Shown here: positions 42,962 through 51,145 of the stretch, in pieces
Layout of the letters: each line of letters opens with the position of its first letter
Position numbering within the stretch: the first letter of the stretch is position 1
From: Methanofollis ethanolicus
GTDB lineage: Archaea; Halobacteriota; Methanomicrobia; Methanomicrobiales; Methanofollaceae
Reading direction: 5' to 3'
DNA: 64,000 bases
NCBI RefSeq assembly: GCF_001571385.1
Contig: NZ_BCNW01000001.1
Coordinates: 1,798,001-1,862,000 of the forward strand
The notes under the pieces: generated by a model
Told to the model about the DNA's origin: nothing
Database searches by the model: none
Seen by the model: the letters and a program-made list of their open reading frames with translations, nothing else
Translations under genes and position numbers: made by a program

Positions 42962-45300
42962 CCGAAGAGGTAATCAACAGGCTCGTCGTGGAGATCGTCG
43001 GCGACTCGTCCGGCCTTGTCTCCGCATTCGACGAGGCCGCAAAAGTTTCCACGAATTTTGAGGATCGTCTGAAAGCGGTCGGATCGAGTTTCACCCAGAC
43101 CGGAAAGGACCTCACTCTTACGGTCACGGCCCCCCTCGCCCTCGCAGGTGCAGCCGCCCTGAAGATGGCCGGGGACGCAGAAGAGACGCAGAGCAAGTTC
43201 AATACCGTCTTCGGAGAGATGGCCGCCGATGCCGAAGCGTGGGCAGATAAGTTCGGCGGTGCCGTCGGCCGATCCCGCACCGACTTGAAGGCGACGTCCG
43301 CCACCTTCGGTGACATGCTCCAGGGCATGGGTGCGACCCGTGAGGAGTCCCTGAAACTCGCGGAGGCCATGACACAGCTCGGTGTCGATATCGCCTCTTT
43401 CTCGAACTCCACAGACGAGGAGGCGTGGATCTCCCTGAGGTCTGCCGTAACCGGCGAATATGAGGCGATGAAGAAGTACGGCGTTGTCCTCAACGAAGCC
43501 GCCGTGAATCAGGAACTTCTCAACATGGGTGTCGCCGGCGGGGCCGCCGAGGCCACAAACGCCGAGAAAGCACAGGCTCGCCTGAACCTGATCATGCAGG
43601 CGACCACAAACGCCCAGGGCGACGCCGAGCGAACCGCCGGGTCGTTCTCAAATCAGATGAAGGCCCTCACCGGCGACCTGAAGGACGTGACCGAGGAACT
43701 CGGGGCCGAGCTGATCCCCCTCGCCCAGGACGGGATCGCCCTCGCCCGTGGGGGTCTGGAGACCTTCAAGAACCTCGACGACGGGACAAAGAGGATGGTC
43801 GTCTCCGTCGCCGCCCTCGCTGCCGCCACGGGTCCTGCTCTCGTCGTGGGAGGGAAAATGCTCACCCTCGCCGGCGACACATCCGTGGCGTACAAGAAGT
43901 TCCACGTCCTCCTCGATGAGAAGGTCATCCCCGGCCTGAAATCGCAGATCGCACAGATGAAGATCGCCGGCAGCACGGCCCGCGCGACCGCCCTCTCGAT
44001 GGGGGTCCTTGCAGCAGCCACAGCGGGACTTGCAGCGGGGATAATCCTCACAAACCGCTACATTGACGAGGCCGAGGAGAAATCGAAGCGTTTGAAGGAC
44101 GCGATCGACGCCCTCGCCGACTCGTCCGGCCACTCGTCCGAGGAACTCCGCGACCTCGCCCGCAGGCTCCGGGAGGGTGCAGACGCCTCGCAGTTTTACG
44201 CGTCGGCCCTGAAGTCGATAGGCTCCCCGATGGCAAACGTAAACGCCGCCCTCGGCGTGATGACCCCTGAAATGAACAAGGCGAGCCAGGAAACCCGAGA
44301 TGCTGGTGCCGACCTCCTCGAGTACCGGGCAAACCTCCTGGACTTTGCATCGGCGGCAGAGGTGAGGATGCGCGATGTCACGGCGACCTACGAAACCCAC
44401 CGCACGAAGGTCGAAGAACTCAGAGGTCAGTACGACGAGTTGAAGACCTCGATCGATCGCGCCCTCGGGATCGAGGAGGACATCGACGACCAGAGCCGCG
44501 CCGTGGAGAGGACCGAGATCCGCAAGATCCGGGCGGATCGGGATCTCAAAGACCTCGAAGACGAGATCGCCGAAAAAGAACGGGAGATGGCCACCGGGGA
44601 GTATGGCAGCATCGACGAGAGGGAGAAGGCCGAGGAGGATCTCGCCGACCTCAAGCTCCGACACCGGGAGGCGACCCTGAACCTCGCTGACGCCGAGGAC
44701 GCCCTTCAGGACGCACAGGAGAGATCAAAGGACCTTGCCACAGAGAAAGCGGCCCTGGAAAAGAAGCTCGGCGATGAGGGGGTCGAAGGGGCAAAGAAAC
44801 GCCTCGAAGAGATCGGAAAGACCCTCGAAGACGAGACCGCCAAGATGGATACCGCCTACAAGGAGCGGGAGGACCTCAGGCTGAAGCATGACAGCGCTAT
44901 GCTGGAGTTCGACAAAACAACCCTCCAGACGACCGTGGAGAACTGGCAGAAACTCGCCAAGTATTACCAGGACAACCCGATCGTCCGCACTGTCGGGGTT
45001 CAGGTTGCAGGCGAGGACGGCAGCGTTCAGATCTTCGTCCCCGAGGCCCCTGCTTTGAACTTCACAATGCCGGACTTCGGCAACCCCTACGCCGACACCA
45101 AGGGTGCAAACGCGGTGGCCCCAGTCGCCACCCCTACCGCAGCGGCCCCCTCCCACAACGAGACGGTGTTGGTAAGCAAGAAGGGGGACGTCGTGATCGA
45201 GAGCATTGTGGTGAACTCCCCGAAGGCGGATGCAAGCACGATGGTGTATGAACTGCGGAGGACCATGCGGGATATGTACCGCGAGAGTACAATGGGGTGA
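42958..45300 (+). CDS. Tail tape measure protein
   Basis: A 780-aa tape measure protein of the TP901-like family. The N-terminal part carries the phage TMP signature (LTVTAPLALAGAAALKMAGD ... SKFNTVFGEMAADAEAWADK). Hydrophobic helices follow (~275-360). Then comes a long charged coiled coil (~455-650, with blocks such as EIAEKEREMATGEYGS) and a Thr/Ala-rich end. By the phage rule of roughly 0.15 nm per residue it would set a tail of about 115-120 nm; that is an inference. It overlaps the chaperone frame by 4 bp. No tail tube, baseplate or head genes follow. Confidence 0.9.
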   Translation: MTEEVINRLVVEIVGDSSGLVSAFDEAAKVSTNFEDRLKAVGSSFTQTGKDLTLTVTAPLALAGAAALKMAGDAEETQSKFNTVFGEMAADAEAWADKFGGAVGRSRTDLKATSATFGDMLQGMGATREESLKLAEAMTQLGVDIASFSNSTDEEAWISLRSAVTGEYEAMKKYGVVLNEAAVNQELLNMGVAGGAAEATNAEKAQARLNLIMQATTNAQGDAERTAGSFSNQMKALTGDLKDVTEELGAELIPLAQDGIALARGGLETFKNLDDGTKRMVVSVAALAAATGPALVVGGKMLTLAGDTSVAYKKFHVLLDEKVIPGLKSQIAQMKIAGSTARATALSMGVLAAATAGLAAGIILTNRYIDEAEEKSKRLKDAIDALADSSGHSSEELRDLARRLREGADASQFYASALKSIGSPMANVNAALGVMTPEMNKASQETRDAGADLLEYRANLLDFASAAEVRMRDVTATYETHRTKVEELRGQYDELKTSIDRALGIEEDIDDQSRAVERTEIRKIRADRDLKDLEDEIAEKEREMATGEYGSIDEREKAEEDLADLKLRHREATLNLADAEDALQDAQERSKDLATEKAALEKKLGDEGVEGAKKRLEEIGKTLEDETAKMDTAYKEREDLRLKHDSAMLEFDKTTLQTTVENWQKLAKYYQDNPIVRTVGVQVAGEDGSVQIFVPEAPALNFTMPDFGNPYADTKGANAVAPVATPTAAAPSHNETVLVSKKGDVVIESIVVNSPKADASTMVYELRRTMRDMYRESTMG

Positions 45301-45327
45301 GGGTCCCCTCCTCCATTTGATTATTTC

Positions 45328-45666
45328 TCAGCGACGGCCCCACCGCGTGAAATCCTCTTCTAACCAGGGGCGTTCATACCACATCTGCAGCTCATAGTAA
45401 ACCTTGACCTCCCCTATGGGGTCAGGGTCGGAGCAGGCGGCGATCCGGTATCGGTCGTGGGCTCCATCGTATTCAAGGACCGTCATCAGATGCGTTTCCG
45501 GGGATGAGTTCAGGTACTTGTGGGCCACGATAAGATCGTCGGTCTGAAACAGAGGATGCGGAACCAGAAGCGCCCACCCCGCAACGAGGGTTACAAGGGC
45601 GCAAAGGACGATCGCGAGGACGGGGTATGCTCGATTCATATATCGGGGAATGTGCTCCTCGGGCAT
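45328..45666 (-). CDS. Single-TM surface protein of element 2
   Basis: From the Met before PEEHIPRYMNRAYPV this is a 112-aa protein with one TM helix (PVLAIVLCALVTLVAGWALL) and an outward domain of about 75 residues containing VLEYDGAHDRYRIAACSD and WYERPWLEED. It resembles the lipoprotein encoded next to it at 45754. A longer start (45714) is possible. Function unknown; superinfection exclusion or surface display are options. Confidence 0.6.
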   Translation of the reverse strand: MPEEHIPRYMNRAYPVLAIVLCALVTLVAGWALLVPHPLFQTDDLIVAHKYLNSSPETHLMTVLEYDGAHDRYRIAACSDPDPIGEVKVYYELQMWYERPWLEEDFTRWGRR

Positions 45667-45753
45667 ATATGATAATCGGCGGGGGTGCGACCATCTTCTC
45701 ACCGGGCGAAACACCCCTAAAAAAGAATTGGATCGGTGCTCCTAGGGAGAGAC

Positions 45754-46083
45754 CTACAATCTAAGGGTGATCATTTTGAGATCGTCAATATCTACATGCC
45801 CTAATTTGTATTTATAAATCATTTCAGCACAACTCCTATCCTCCCACGTTTTCGTATCTATATCTGCCCTCATCCACCGACCCAATCCATCGCGGTGAAT
45901 AAACGTTATAAAATATTGATCTAACGTCTCGTCGTAGTCAAGAACCACATATGCTACGTCCTGATATCCATCTTCAAAAGAGATAACATCTCCGGGGTGG
46001 TATTTTGCCTTGGAGAGCCCCTCGCACCCCCCGACAAGGATTGCAGATATTAAGAGAATGCAGAAAACAAATTGCGCCTTCAT
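45754..46083 (-). CDS. Small lipoprotein of element 2
   Basis: A 109-aa protein with a lipoprotein signal peptide (MKAQFVFCILLISAILVGGC, lipobox ending at Cys20) and an outward domain (YVVLDYDETLDQYFITFIHR, TKTWEDRSC). The pattern [VL]-x-[LE]-YD-x(3)-D-x-Y-x-I is shared with the neighbour at 45328, so the two are probably paralogues with different anchors. Temperate elements often express lipoproteins that block superinfection; that role is inference here. Confidence 0.65.
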   Translation of the reverse strand: MKAQFVFCILLISAILVGGCEGLSKAKYHPGDVISFEDGYQDVAYVVLDYDETLDQYFITFIHRDGLGRWMRADIDTKTWEDRSCAEMIYKYKLGHVDIDDLKMITLRL

Positions 46084-46154
46084 AAAAGGCTTTTATCATC
46101 ACAACGGCTGAAAAATATTCCTATTTGGGATTCCAGGATCTAGGGATAAGGGGC

Positions 46155-46337
46155 TCACGCCCCGTCTTTTATCTTCGAGACGATCAGACGGAAGTGATCG
46201 ATGTCAATCTCGATTGATACCTCCTCCCCCTCCTCAAACGGGAACTGAGAGTCTCCTACAACCGCCGACGGGATCGAGAGATATTTTGTCTTTGCGCGAC
46301 CCGCCGAAACCAGGCGGCCCTTTCCTTCGGTGACCAT
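46155..46337 (-). CDS. AbrB-like 60-aa DNA-binding protein
   Basis: A short protein, MVTEGKGRLVSAGRAKTKYL then SIPSAVVGDSQFPFEEGEEV, with the KxxLxIPxxVxxDxxFxFxxGEEVxI pattern of swapped-hairpin AbrB/SpoVT regulators. I chose ATG 46337 because the extra N-terminal residues of the longer frame are outside the fold. It is divergent from the gene at 46426 and the gap between them holds repeated TTACAC/GTGTAA sites that it could bind. Confidence 0.65.
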   Translation of the reverse strand: MVTEGKGRLVSAGRAKTKYLSIPSAVVGDSQFPFEEGEEVSIEIDIDHFRLIVSKIKDGA

Positions 46338-46402
46338 TACACTGTATATTACACCGTAAAGTATATATGCATGCCTGCCATACATTGTATTGTACACGTG
46401 TA
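46336..46402. promoter_or_regulatory. Divergent control region with repeated TTACAC/GTGTAA sites
   Basis: ATTACAC occurs at 46336-46342 and 46348-46354, 12 bp apart, followed by the palindrome TACACGTGTA at 46393-46402. TATA-like AAGTATATAT lies between them (46358-46367). The first site overlaps the start of the AbrB-like gene. Confidence 0.5.
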
Positions 46403-46425
46403 AAACACACAGAGGATTGAGACAG

Positions 46426-46899
46426 ATGATGACACAGACAGGAAAAATCACCCGGGCTCACGAGGCCCTGAGGATCGAACTTGAAGCGCGGCCAGGGGAG
46501 TATCTCGTGGTCGGCGCGTCGGATGCCCGAGAACTCGTCGCCACTGGCGCAACGGTCCCCCTCTACCAGATCATCAGGGGCGACGACGTGGACATCGTGC
46601 AGGAGGCCGGGACCGCGTACGGGACGAAGACAGGGAAGGGGATCGCCCTCCACATCACGACCGGCCTGCCGGTCGTCCCGACCATGTATGCAAGCCGGGC
46701 AGCGGTGGAAGCGGTGCACAGGGGCGCACGGACCACCGCACCGGTCAGCGCCCCCGAGGACCGCCCCGCTCACCAGCAGGAGCCAGCGAAGAGGACCGAC
46801 GCGTGGGACTCGTCCCGCCTGAAGCGCGGCTTTGGTGATGCGGCCAACCCACCGAGAGGAGGAGGAAGGCCCGCGCCCTCCCCTGTGATCGTGGTGTGA
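46426..46899 (+). CDS. 157-aa hypothetical protein of element 2
   Basis: A protein with a compact N-terminal alpha/beta domain (HEALRIELEARPGEYLVVGA ... YQIIRGDDVDIVQEAGTAYG) and a Pro/Arg-rich disordered tail. An AGAGGA ribosome-binding site precedes the adjacent ATGs. No family recognised. It is divergent from the AbrB-like regulator. Confidence 0.6.
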   Translation: MMTQTGKITRAHEALRIELEARPGEYLVVGASDARELVATGATVPLYQIIRGDDVDIVQEAGTAYGTKTGKGIALHITTGLPVVPTMYASRAAVEAVHRGARTTAPVSAPEDRPAHQQEPAKRTDAWDSSRLKRGFGDAANPPRGGGRPAPSPVIVV

Positions 46900-47208
46900 G
46901 CTCACCGCCCCCGATGACGACTCTGCCCGGGGTCTGAGGGAGCATCAAACCTGCCCAAACCTCAAGTGTGAGAAAATGTCTGGAACGACGGCGACTCTGC
47001 CCGACCCCCTGCCCCGTCCCGGGGCATAAATACGGAATACTGCGGAACCGAGGCGGGGACCGCACCCCGCCCCCTCTTTTCTGGCGCCGACACCGCGCTT
47101 ATACCGTGCGTACGCGTTGTGCTAACCGCGTCGACGCGGTGGATCAACTGCACCGACAAAGATCGAAATCTTTTACCCCTCCCGAACATGGAGGAATGAG
47201 GGAATCCA
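46900..47208. other. Gene-free 309-bp stretch
   Basis: No gene seen. A GACGACTCTGCCCGGG-like motif occurs twice in similar form (about 46916 and 46988). A good ribosome-binding site (GGAGGAATGAGGG) for the next gene is at its end. Confidence 0.4.
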
Positions 47209-47805
47209 ATGGTGGAGTTAGATCTCGATATCAGTATTAATCTGGCCATTAATACGAAGAAAGAAGAATACGTCCCGTTTCTCGTAACGGGGGGAAAATG
47301 CACGGAAATCCTCACCATGGTGTGGGTACATAATCGGGATGCTTTTGCCGACCGGATCGCGTTCGCCGGCCGATTCGGGGCTTCCACGGTTTCAGTTCAC
47401 AATGGCATATCGTGGCTGGGTTTCTCCGGACCTGCTCCTTATGGATGGGAACCGTGCCGGGAGACGTTCTTGGGGTATGAATATTATTATTCCAATGTCA
47501 GGAATTACGAACCATCTGATCCAGAGATCAAAACGGAGATCGAGTCGCTATCTCATTTGTACGATCGGGATGATCTGGCTCAATTTATCGACTGTCCTGT
47601 AACCCTCGACGAGGAAGATATCATCCGTCCCCCGTACTTCGAGAGGGTGGGCACCTCATATGTGCTCTGGATCTCAAAGGCGGATGTCGCCGCAGGGTAT
47701 CGACCCCCCGGTGAGTCGCGGCAGTTGAAGATGTCTGAATATTGGGATATGGTGGAGCAGATCGGGGCACCTGGGGAGAGCGACCCGCCATATCAAGCCG
47801 CCTGA
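47209..47805 (+). CDS. 198-aa hypothetical protein at the right end of element 2
   Basis: A mixed alpha/beta protein, acidic, with aromatic-rich blocks (GWEPCRETFLGYEYYYSNVR). No family recognised. It has a strong ribosome-binding site and stands alone near the attachment site, a usual place for cargo genes of integrated elements. It might be an exclusion or defence gene, but nothing in the sequence proves it. Confidence 0.6.
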   Translation: MVELDLDISINLAINTKKEEYVPFLVTGGKCTEILTMVWVHNRDAFADRIAFAGRFGASTVSVHNGISWLGFSGPAPYGWEPCRETFLGYEYYYSNVRNYEPSDPEIKTEIESLSHLYDRDDLAQFIDCPVTLDEEDIIRPPYFERVGTSYVLWISKADVAAGYRPPGESRQLKMSEYWDMVEQIGAPGESDPPYQAA

Positions 47806-48148
47806 GGTTTGAATACAAATCATTCGGCGCGACAGCAGATGCGCGCAGATGGCCGCAAGCAGGGCGTCGGGTGTGATTCATCGCCCCCTGCGGCACGACG
47901 ATCTGAAGGCCGTGAGAAACGAAGGAAAATACATATTTCTCCCGGGGCATGGGGGGTATGTGCAGATACCCCGGGCAACAGCGGAATGATCGCACCGGCC
48001 CCAAAAACATGAAGTTTTGCAGGCGATTCGATGAACGGAGACAAACGCACACCCCGCCGCACTCAGAAACCTTGCAAAACTTTGCCCTTAGAAAAGAGGC
48101 CCAATTTGGGCGTATTTTTTATGTGGGATTAAGAACTCACGTTCTTTA
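47806..48148. other. Non-coding DNA next to the tRNA-Thr attachment site
   Basis: No convincing gene. AGTTTTGCAGG (about 48012) and CCTTGCAAAACT (about 48072) form a spaced inverted repeat. Near an attachment site these could be integrase arm-binding sites. Confidence 0.4.
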
Positions 48149-48160
48149 AGCCTCAGCCGA
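48130..48160. repeat. Right attachment site within tRNA-Thr 3' end
   Basis: GGATTAAGAA, 12 bp, then AAGCCTCAGCCG, matching the left site in sequence and spacing. The second part is the 3' end of the tRNA-Thr gene, which stays intact at this end. Confidence 0.8.
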
Positions 48161-48221
48161 GATTTGAACTCGGGACCTTGTCCTTACCAAGGACACGCTC
48201 TACCAGCTGAGCCACTGAGGC
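48149..48221 (-). tRNA. tRNA-Thr (anticodon GGT)
   Basis: The 73-nt minus-strand sequence folds with acceptor stem GCCTCAG/CTGAGGC and discriminator T. The D arm is GCTC/GAGC, the anticodon stem TGTCC/GGACA with loop TTGGTAA, and the T arm CCGAG/CTCGG with TTCAAAT. Anticodon GGT reads Thr codons. No CCA is encoded. Its 3' end is the integration target of the two elements. Confidence 0.96.
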
Positions 48222-48321
48222 ACGGATGCATTACAATATAGAGCATATCCGGTATAAAAAAGTGTTGATAGTTCCAGATGTGAGATCAAATAATAAAAAA
48301 TGTATATTCCGGACATATGCC

Positions 48322-49032
48322 TCATAAATAGGGACGTAGTGCAGAAATACTTGATTTCACCCCGTCAATGCCCTCGACCTCGATCACCGGCACAAGACCG
48401 TTCTGTCCGACCGCTTCCATCACCGCGGCGACGTCGATGGTGCCCGACCCGACCGCGGAGTGGGTGTCTGCGGTCCCGTCATTATCATGGATGTGGATAT
48501 GGTCGATCGGCACCTGCAGGAATGCGGGGAGACACCCCTTGATATGGGCGTGGCCGACGTCGAGGGCGAAGCCCGCGCCCTCGGGGAGGGGGAGTTCGTC
48601 CGGTGTCTGGAGGAAGAAAAATTCCCAGGCCATGTTCTCCACCGCATACCTGACAGACCGTTCTTCTGCCGCCGCGGAGAGGTCGGCAAGGGAGCGGGCA
48701 AACTGCCTCCGCGCCCTCTCCCTGTCTGCTGGCCATGCAAAGTACCCCGGATGGACCACCACGTCGGCGTCCACCTCAGCGGCGATGGCGAAGCAGTCAT
48801 TGATCACCCTGACGCTCGCCTCCCTGATAGGTTCCAGGGTGCTTGCAATATTGACGCTCCGGGACGGCGCGTGGATGGAGTACCGGAGGTCGTAGGAGAG
48901 GAGGGGTTCGGCACTCTCGATAAAGTGGCAACCGTCGTCCATCACCTCGACATAGTCGGTCAACCCGGCGATCTGGTCGAGGGCATCGGGGAGAGGGCGG
49001 GAGTGGAGCGCGTACGTGGAGACGCCATACAT
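48322..49032 (-). CDS. Sugar phosphate isomerase/epimerase family TIM-barrel protein
   Basis: A 236-aa protein of the AP endonuclease 2/xylose isomerase-like TIM-barrel superfamily. Metal-ligand type motifs are VVVHPGY (~92), YAVENM (~130), ALDVGHAH (~157) and DHIHIHDNDG (~178), ending with PVIEVEG. Length is at the short end of the family. The substrate cannot be told from sequence. It begins the normal chromosome after the integrated elements and stands alone. Confidence 0.85.
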   Translation of the reverse strand: MYGVSTYALHSRPLPDALDQIAGLTDYVEVMDDGCHFIESAEPLLSYDLRYSIHAPSRSVNIASTLEPIREASVRVINDCFAIAAEVDADVVVHPGYFAWPADRERARRQFARSLADLSAAAEERSVRYAVENMAWEFFFLQTPDELPLPEGAGFALDVGHAHIKGCLPAFLQVPIDHIHIHDNDGTADTHSAVGSGTIDVAAVMEAVGQNGLVPVIEVEGIDGVKSSISALRPYL

Positions 49033-49133
49033 GGGAGAGCATTGTCCTGAGGTTCATAAAACGCTTCCCCGCACCCTGCGGCAACAGGTGGTTTCTTGCC
49101 CGTCCGCGCCCATACTCCCCCGGTGATTCTGCA

Positions 49134-50072
49134 ATGCCCTATCGTCATCTCTTTGGCCCGGTCCCGTCGCGGCGACTCGGGATATCCCTCGGCATCGACC
49201 TGGTGCCCCTGAAGACCTGTTCTTACAACTGCGTCTACTGCGAGTGCGGGCCGACGACGGCGCTCACCACAGAGAGGAAGGAGTACGTCCCGACCGGGGA
49301 CGTGATCGCGGAACTCCGGTCCTACCTCTCGACCTCGCCCCGTCTCGACTACGTCACCCTTGCCGGGTCGGGGGAACCGACCCTTCACAGCGGGATCGGC
49401 GAGATCATACGGGTGGTCAAATCCGAGTTTCCCGCATATCGCGTCGCCGTCCTCACGAACGGCAGTCTCCTCTCCGACCCGGAGGTGCGGCGCGCCCTCC
49501 ACGATGCAGACCTCGTCGTCCCGACCCTGAACGCCGTCTCCGACGCACCCTTCAGGAAGATCTGCAGACCGCACAGGAGCATTTCACCGGAAACCCTGAT
49601 CGAAGGCCTCATCGCGTTTCGCAAAAGTTTTTCCGGGGAGATCTGGCTCGAAGTCTTCATCGTGCCGGGCGTCAACGACAACGACGCGGAGGTCGGGAAG
49701 ATCGCCGACGCCGTGCGGGAGATCATGCCCGACCGCGTCCAGTTGAACACCCTCGACCGCCCCGGCGCCGCGGCCTGGGTGCGGCCTGCCGACAGGAAGA
49801 CCCTCGACCACATCGCCTCCCTGATCACGGCGACGCCTGTCGACATCGTCGGCGGCCTCCCGTCGCGGGGGGAGATCGACAGTTTCCACCAGGAAAGCGC
49901 CGACACCATCCTGGCCCTTGTCAGGCGTCGCCCCTGCACCCTCGACGACCTTGCGCACGCCACCGGCATGCACAGGAACGAGGTCGGGAAGTACCTCCAG
50001 TACCTCCTGGAGAACCATCTCATCGAAGCAAAAAGAGCGGAGAGAGGAACATTTTTCCTTTCCGTCTCATGA
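49134..50072 (+). CDS. Radical SAM protein with C-terminal winged helix
   Basis: A 312-aa radical SAM enzyme. The iron-sulfur cluster motif is CSYNCVYC (Cys residues ~24-31), after FGPVPSRRLGISLGID. LAGSGEPTLH is the glycine-rich SAM loop. The C-terminal 65 residues form a winged helix (TLDDLAHATGMHRNEVGKYL). This is a widespread archaeal/anaerobe family of unknown reaction. It overlaps the convergent MscS gene by 6 bp. Confidence 0.88.
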   Translation: MPYRHLFGPVPSRRLGISLGIDLVPLKTCSYNCVYCECGPTTALTTERKEYVPTGDVIAELRSYLSTSPRLDYVTLAGSGEPTLHSGIGEIIRVVKSEFPAYRVAVLTNGSLLSDPEVRRALHDADLVVPTLNAVSDAPFRKICRPHRSISPETLIEGLIAFRKSFSGEIWLEVFIVPGVNDNDAEVGKIADAVREIMPDRVQLNTLDRPGAAAWVRPADRKTLDHIASLITATPVDIVGGLPSRGEIDSFHQESADTILALVRRRPCTLDDLAHATGMHRNEVGKYLQYLLENHLIEAKRAERGTFFLSVS

Positions 50073-51098
50073 TTTTTTGATGTGCACGTCCATCTGGGGG
50101 AAGGGGATCTCGATCCCCTCCTCCCTGAACCTCTCATCTATCCTCGTGTTGATGAAGTCCTGCACATCCCAGGCCATGTTGAAGGCCTTCGCCCAGACGA
50201 TGGGGGTGAAGTTGAGGCTCGAGTCGGCGAATTCCAGGAAATAGACCGTCGGTGGCGGGTACCTGAGCACGCATGCCGAACGCTCGACCGCCTCGTTGGC
50301 GATCTCAAGCAGGATCTCCTTCACCCTCTTGACGTCCGAGCCATAGGCGACAGAGACCGGGATCTTGATCTTCAGCCGCACCTCGGGGAGGGCGTAGTTG
50401 ATGATCACCGAGTTCGCAATCTTGGAGTTCGGGATGGTGAGGAGTTGATAGTCGAGGGTCTGGATGCGGGTGCTCCGCGGGCCGACGCTGATGACGTCCC
50501 CGAGGTAGTCGTCGATCTTGATCCGATCACCCATCTTGAAGGGCTTGTCCATCACGATCAGCGCCCCGCCGAAGAAGTTGGAGAGGAGGTCCTGCGCCGC
50601 GAGGGCCACGGCGACACCGGCGATGCCCGCCCCGGCAAGGAGAGGCGTGATGTCGATATCGAGGGTGCTCAGGATGAGCAGGAAGGCGATGAACCAGATG
50701 ACGTACTTCACCGCGATCTCAAGGACGTCGATGATCCGGTCGTCGACCTCGCTCTCCGTCCGCGACGCCATCCACCGGCCGTACAGGTGGATGAAGTTGT
50801 ACGAGAAACTCGAAGCCACCCATGCCCCGATGATGATGTAGAAGGCATTGAGGTACTTCGAGTCGAGGATGTACTCGTACTTCGGCGGGATGATGCCCGA
50901 CGAGACGATGGCGAGGTATGCGGTGACGACGAGGACCGTGATGATGAGGGGTTTTCCCGTCGCCGCAACGAGGATATCGTCGATCTTTGACTCTGTCTTT
51001 TCCGCGCGTTTCAGCAACCAGTGATAGACCCAGTACAGGACCACCGATCCGATGAGCCCCGCAAAGAGGAGAAGAACAGCGTAGAGGGGGTCGCCCAT
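50067..51098 (-). CDS. MscS-family mechanosensitive channel
   Basis: A 343-aa small-conductance mechanosensitive channel that opens under membrane tension. Several TM helices precede the pore-lining TM3 (PLLAGAGIAGVAVALAAQDL, then NFFGGALIVMDKPFKMGDRI), the hallmark of the family. The beta domain and C-terminal cytoplasmic cage follow. I chose ATG 51098 as start because it directly precedes the first TM helix. Confidence 0.93.
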   Translation of the reverse strand: MGDPLYAVLLLFAGLIGSVVLYWVYHWLLKRAEKTESKIDDILVAATGKPLIITVLVVTAYLAIVSSGIIPPKYEYILDSKYLNAFYIIIGAWVASSFSYNFIHLYGRWMASRTESEVDDRIIDVLEIAVKYVIWFIAFLLILSTLDIDITPLLAGAGIAGVAVALAAQDLLSNFFGGALIVMDKPFKMGDRIKIDDYLGDVISVGPRSTRIQTLDYQLLTIPNSKIANSVIINYALPEVRLKIKIPVSVAYGSDVKRVKEILLEIANEAVERSACVLRYPPPTVYFLEFADSSLNFTPIVWAKAFNMAWDVQDFINTRIDERFREEGIEIPFPQMDVHIKKS

Positions 51099-51145
51099 AA
51101 TGAGTACACTTATGCAGGGAGACACGTATTAACTATGAGGATTCC

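Noticed and set aside
42958-45300. Coiled-coil chromosome-segregation (SMC-like) protein
   Set aside because: No Walker motifs; the N-terminal tape-measure signature and the chaperone frames directly upstream fit a tail protein.
46745-47065. 106-aa minus-strand frame overlapping the 46426 gene
   Set aside because: Basic low-complexity translation without start signal; shadow of the Pro/Arg-rich tail.
48130-48221. tRNA pseudogene at the right end
   Set aside because: All stems pair and the anticodon loop is normal, so the tRNA-Thr gene is intact.
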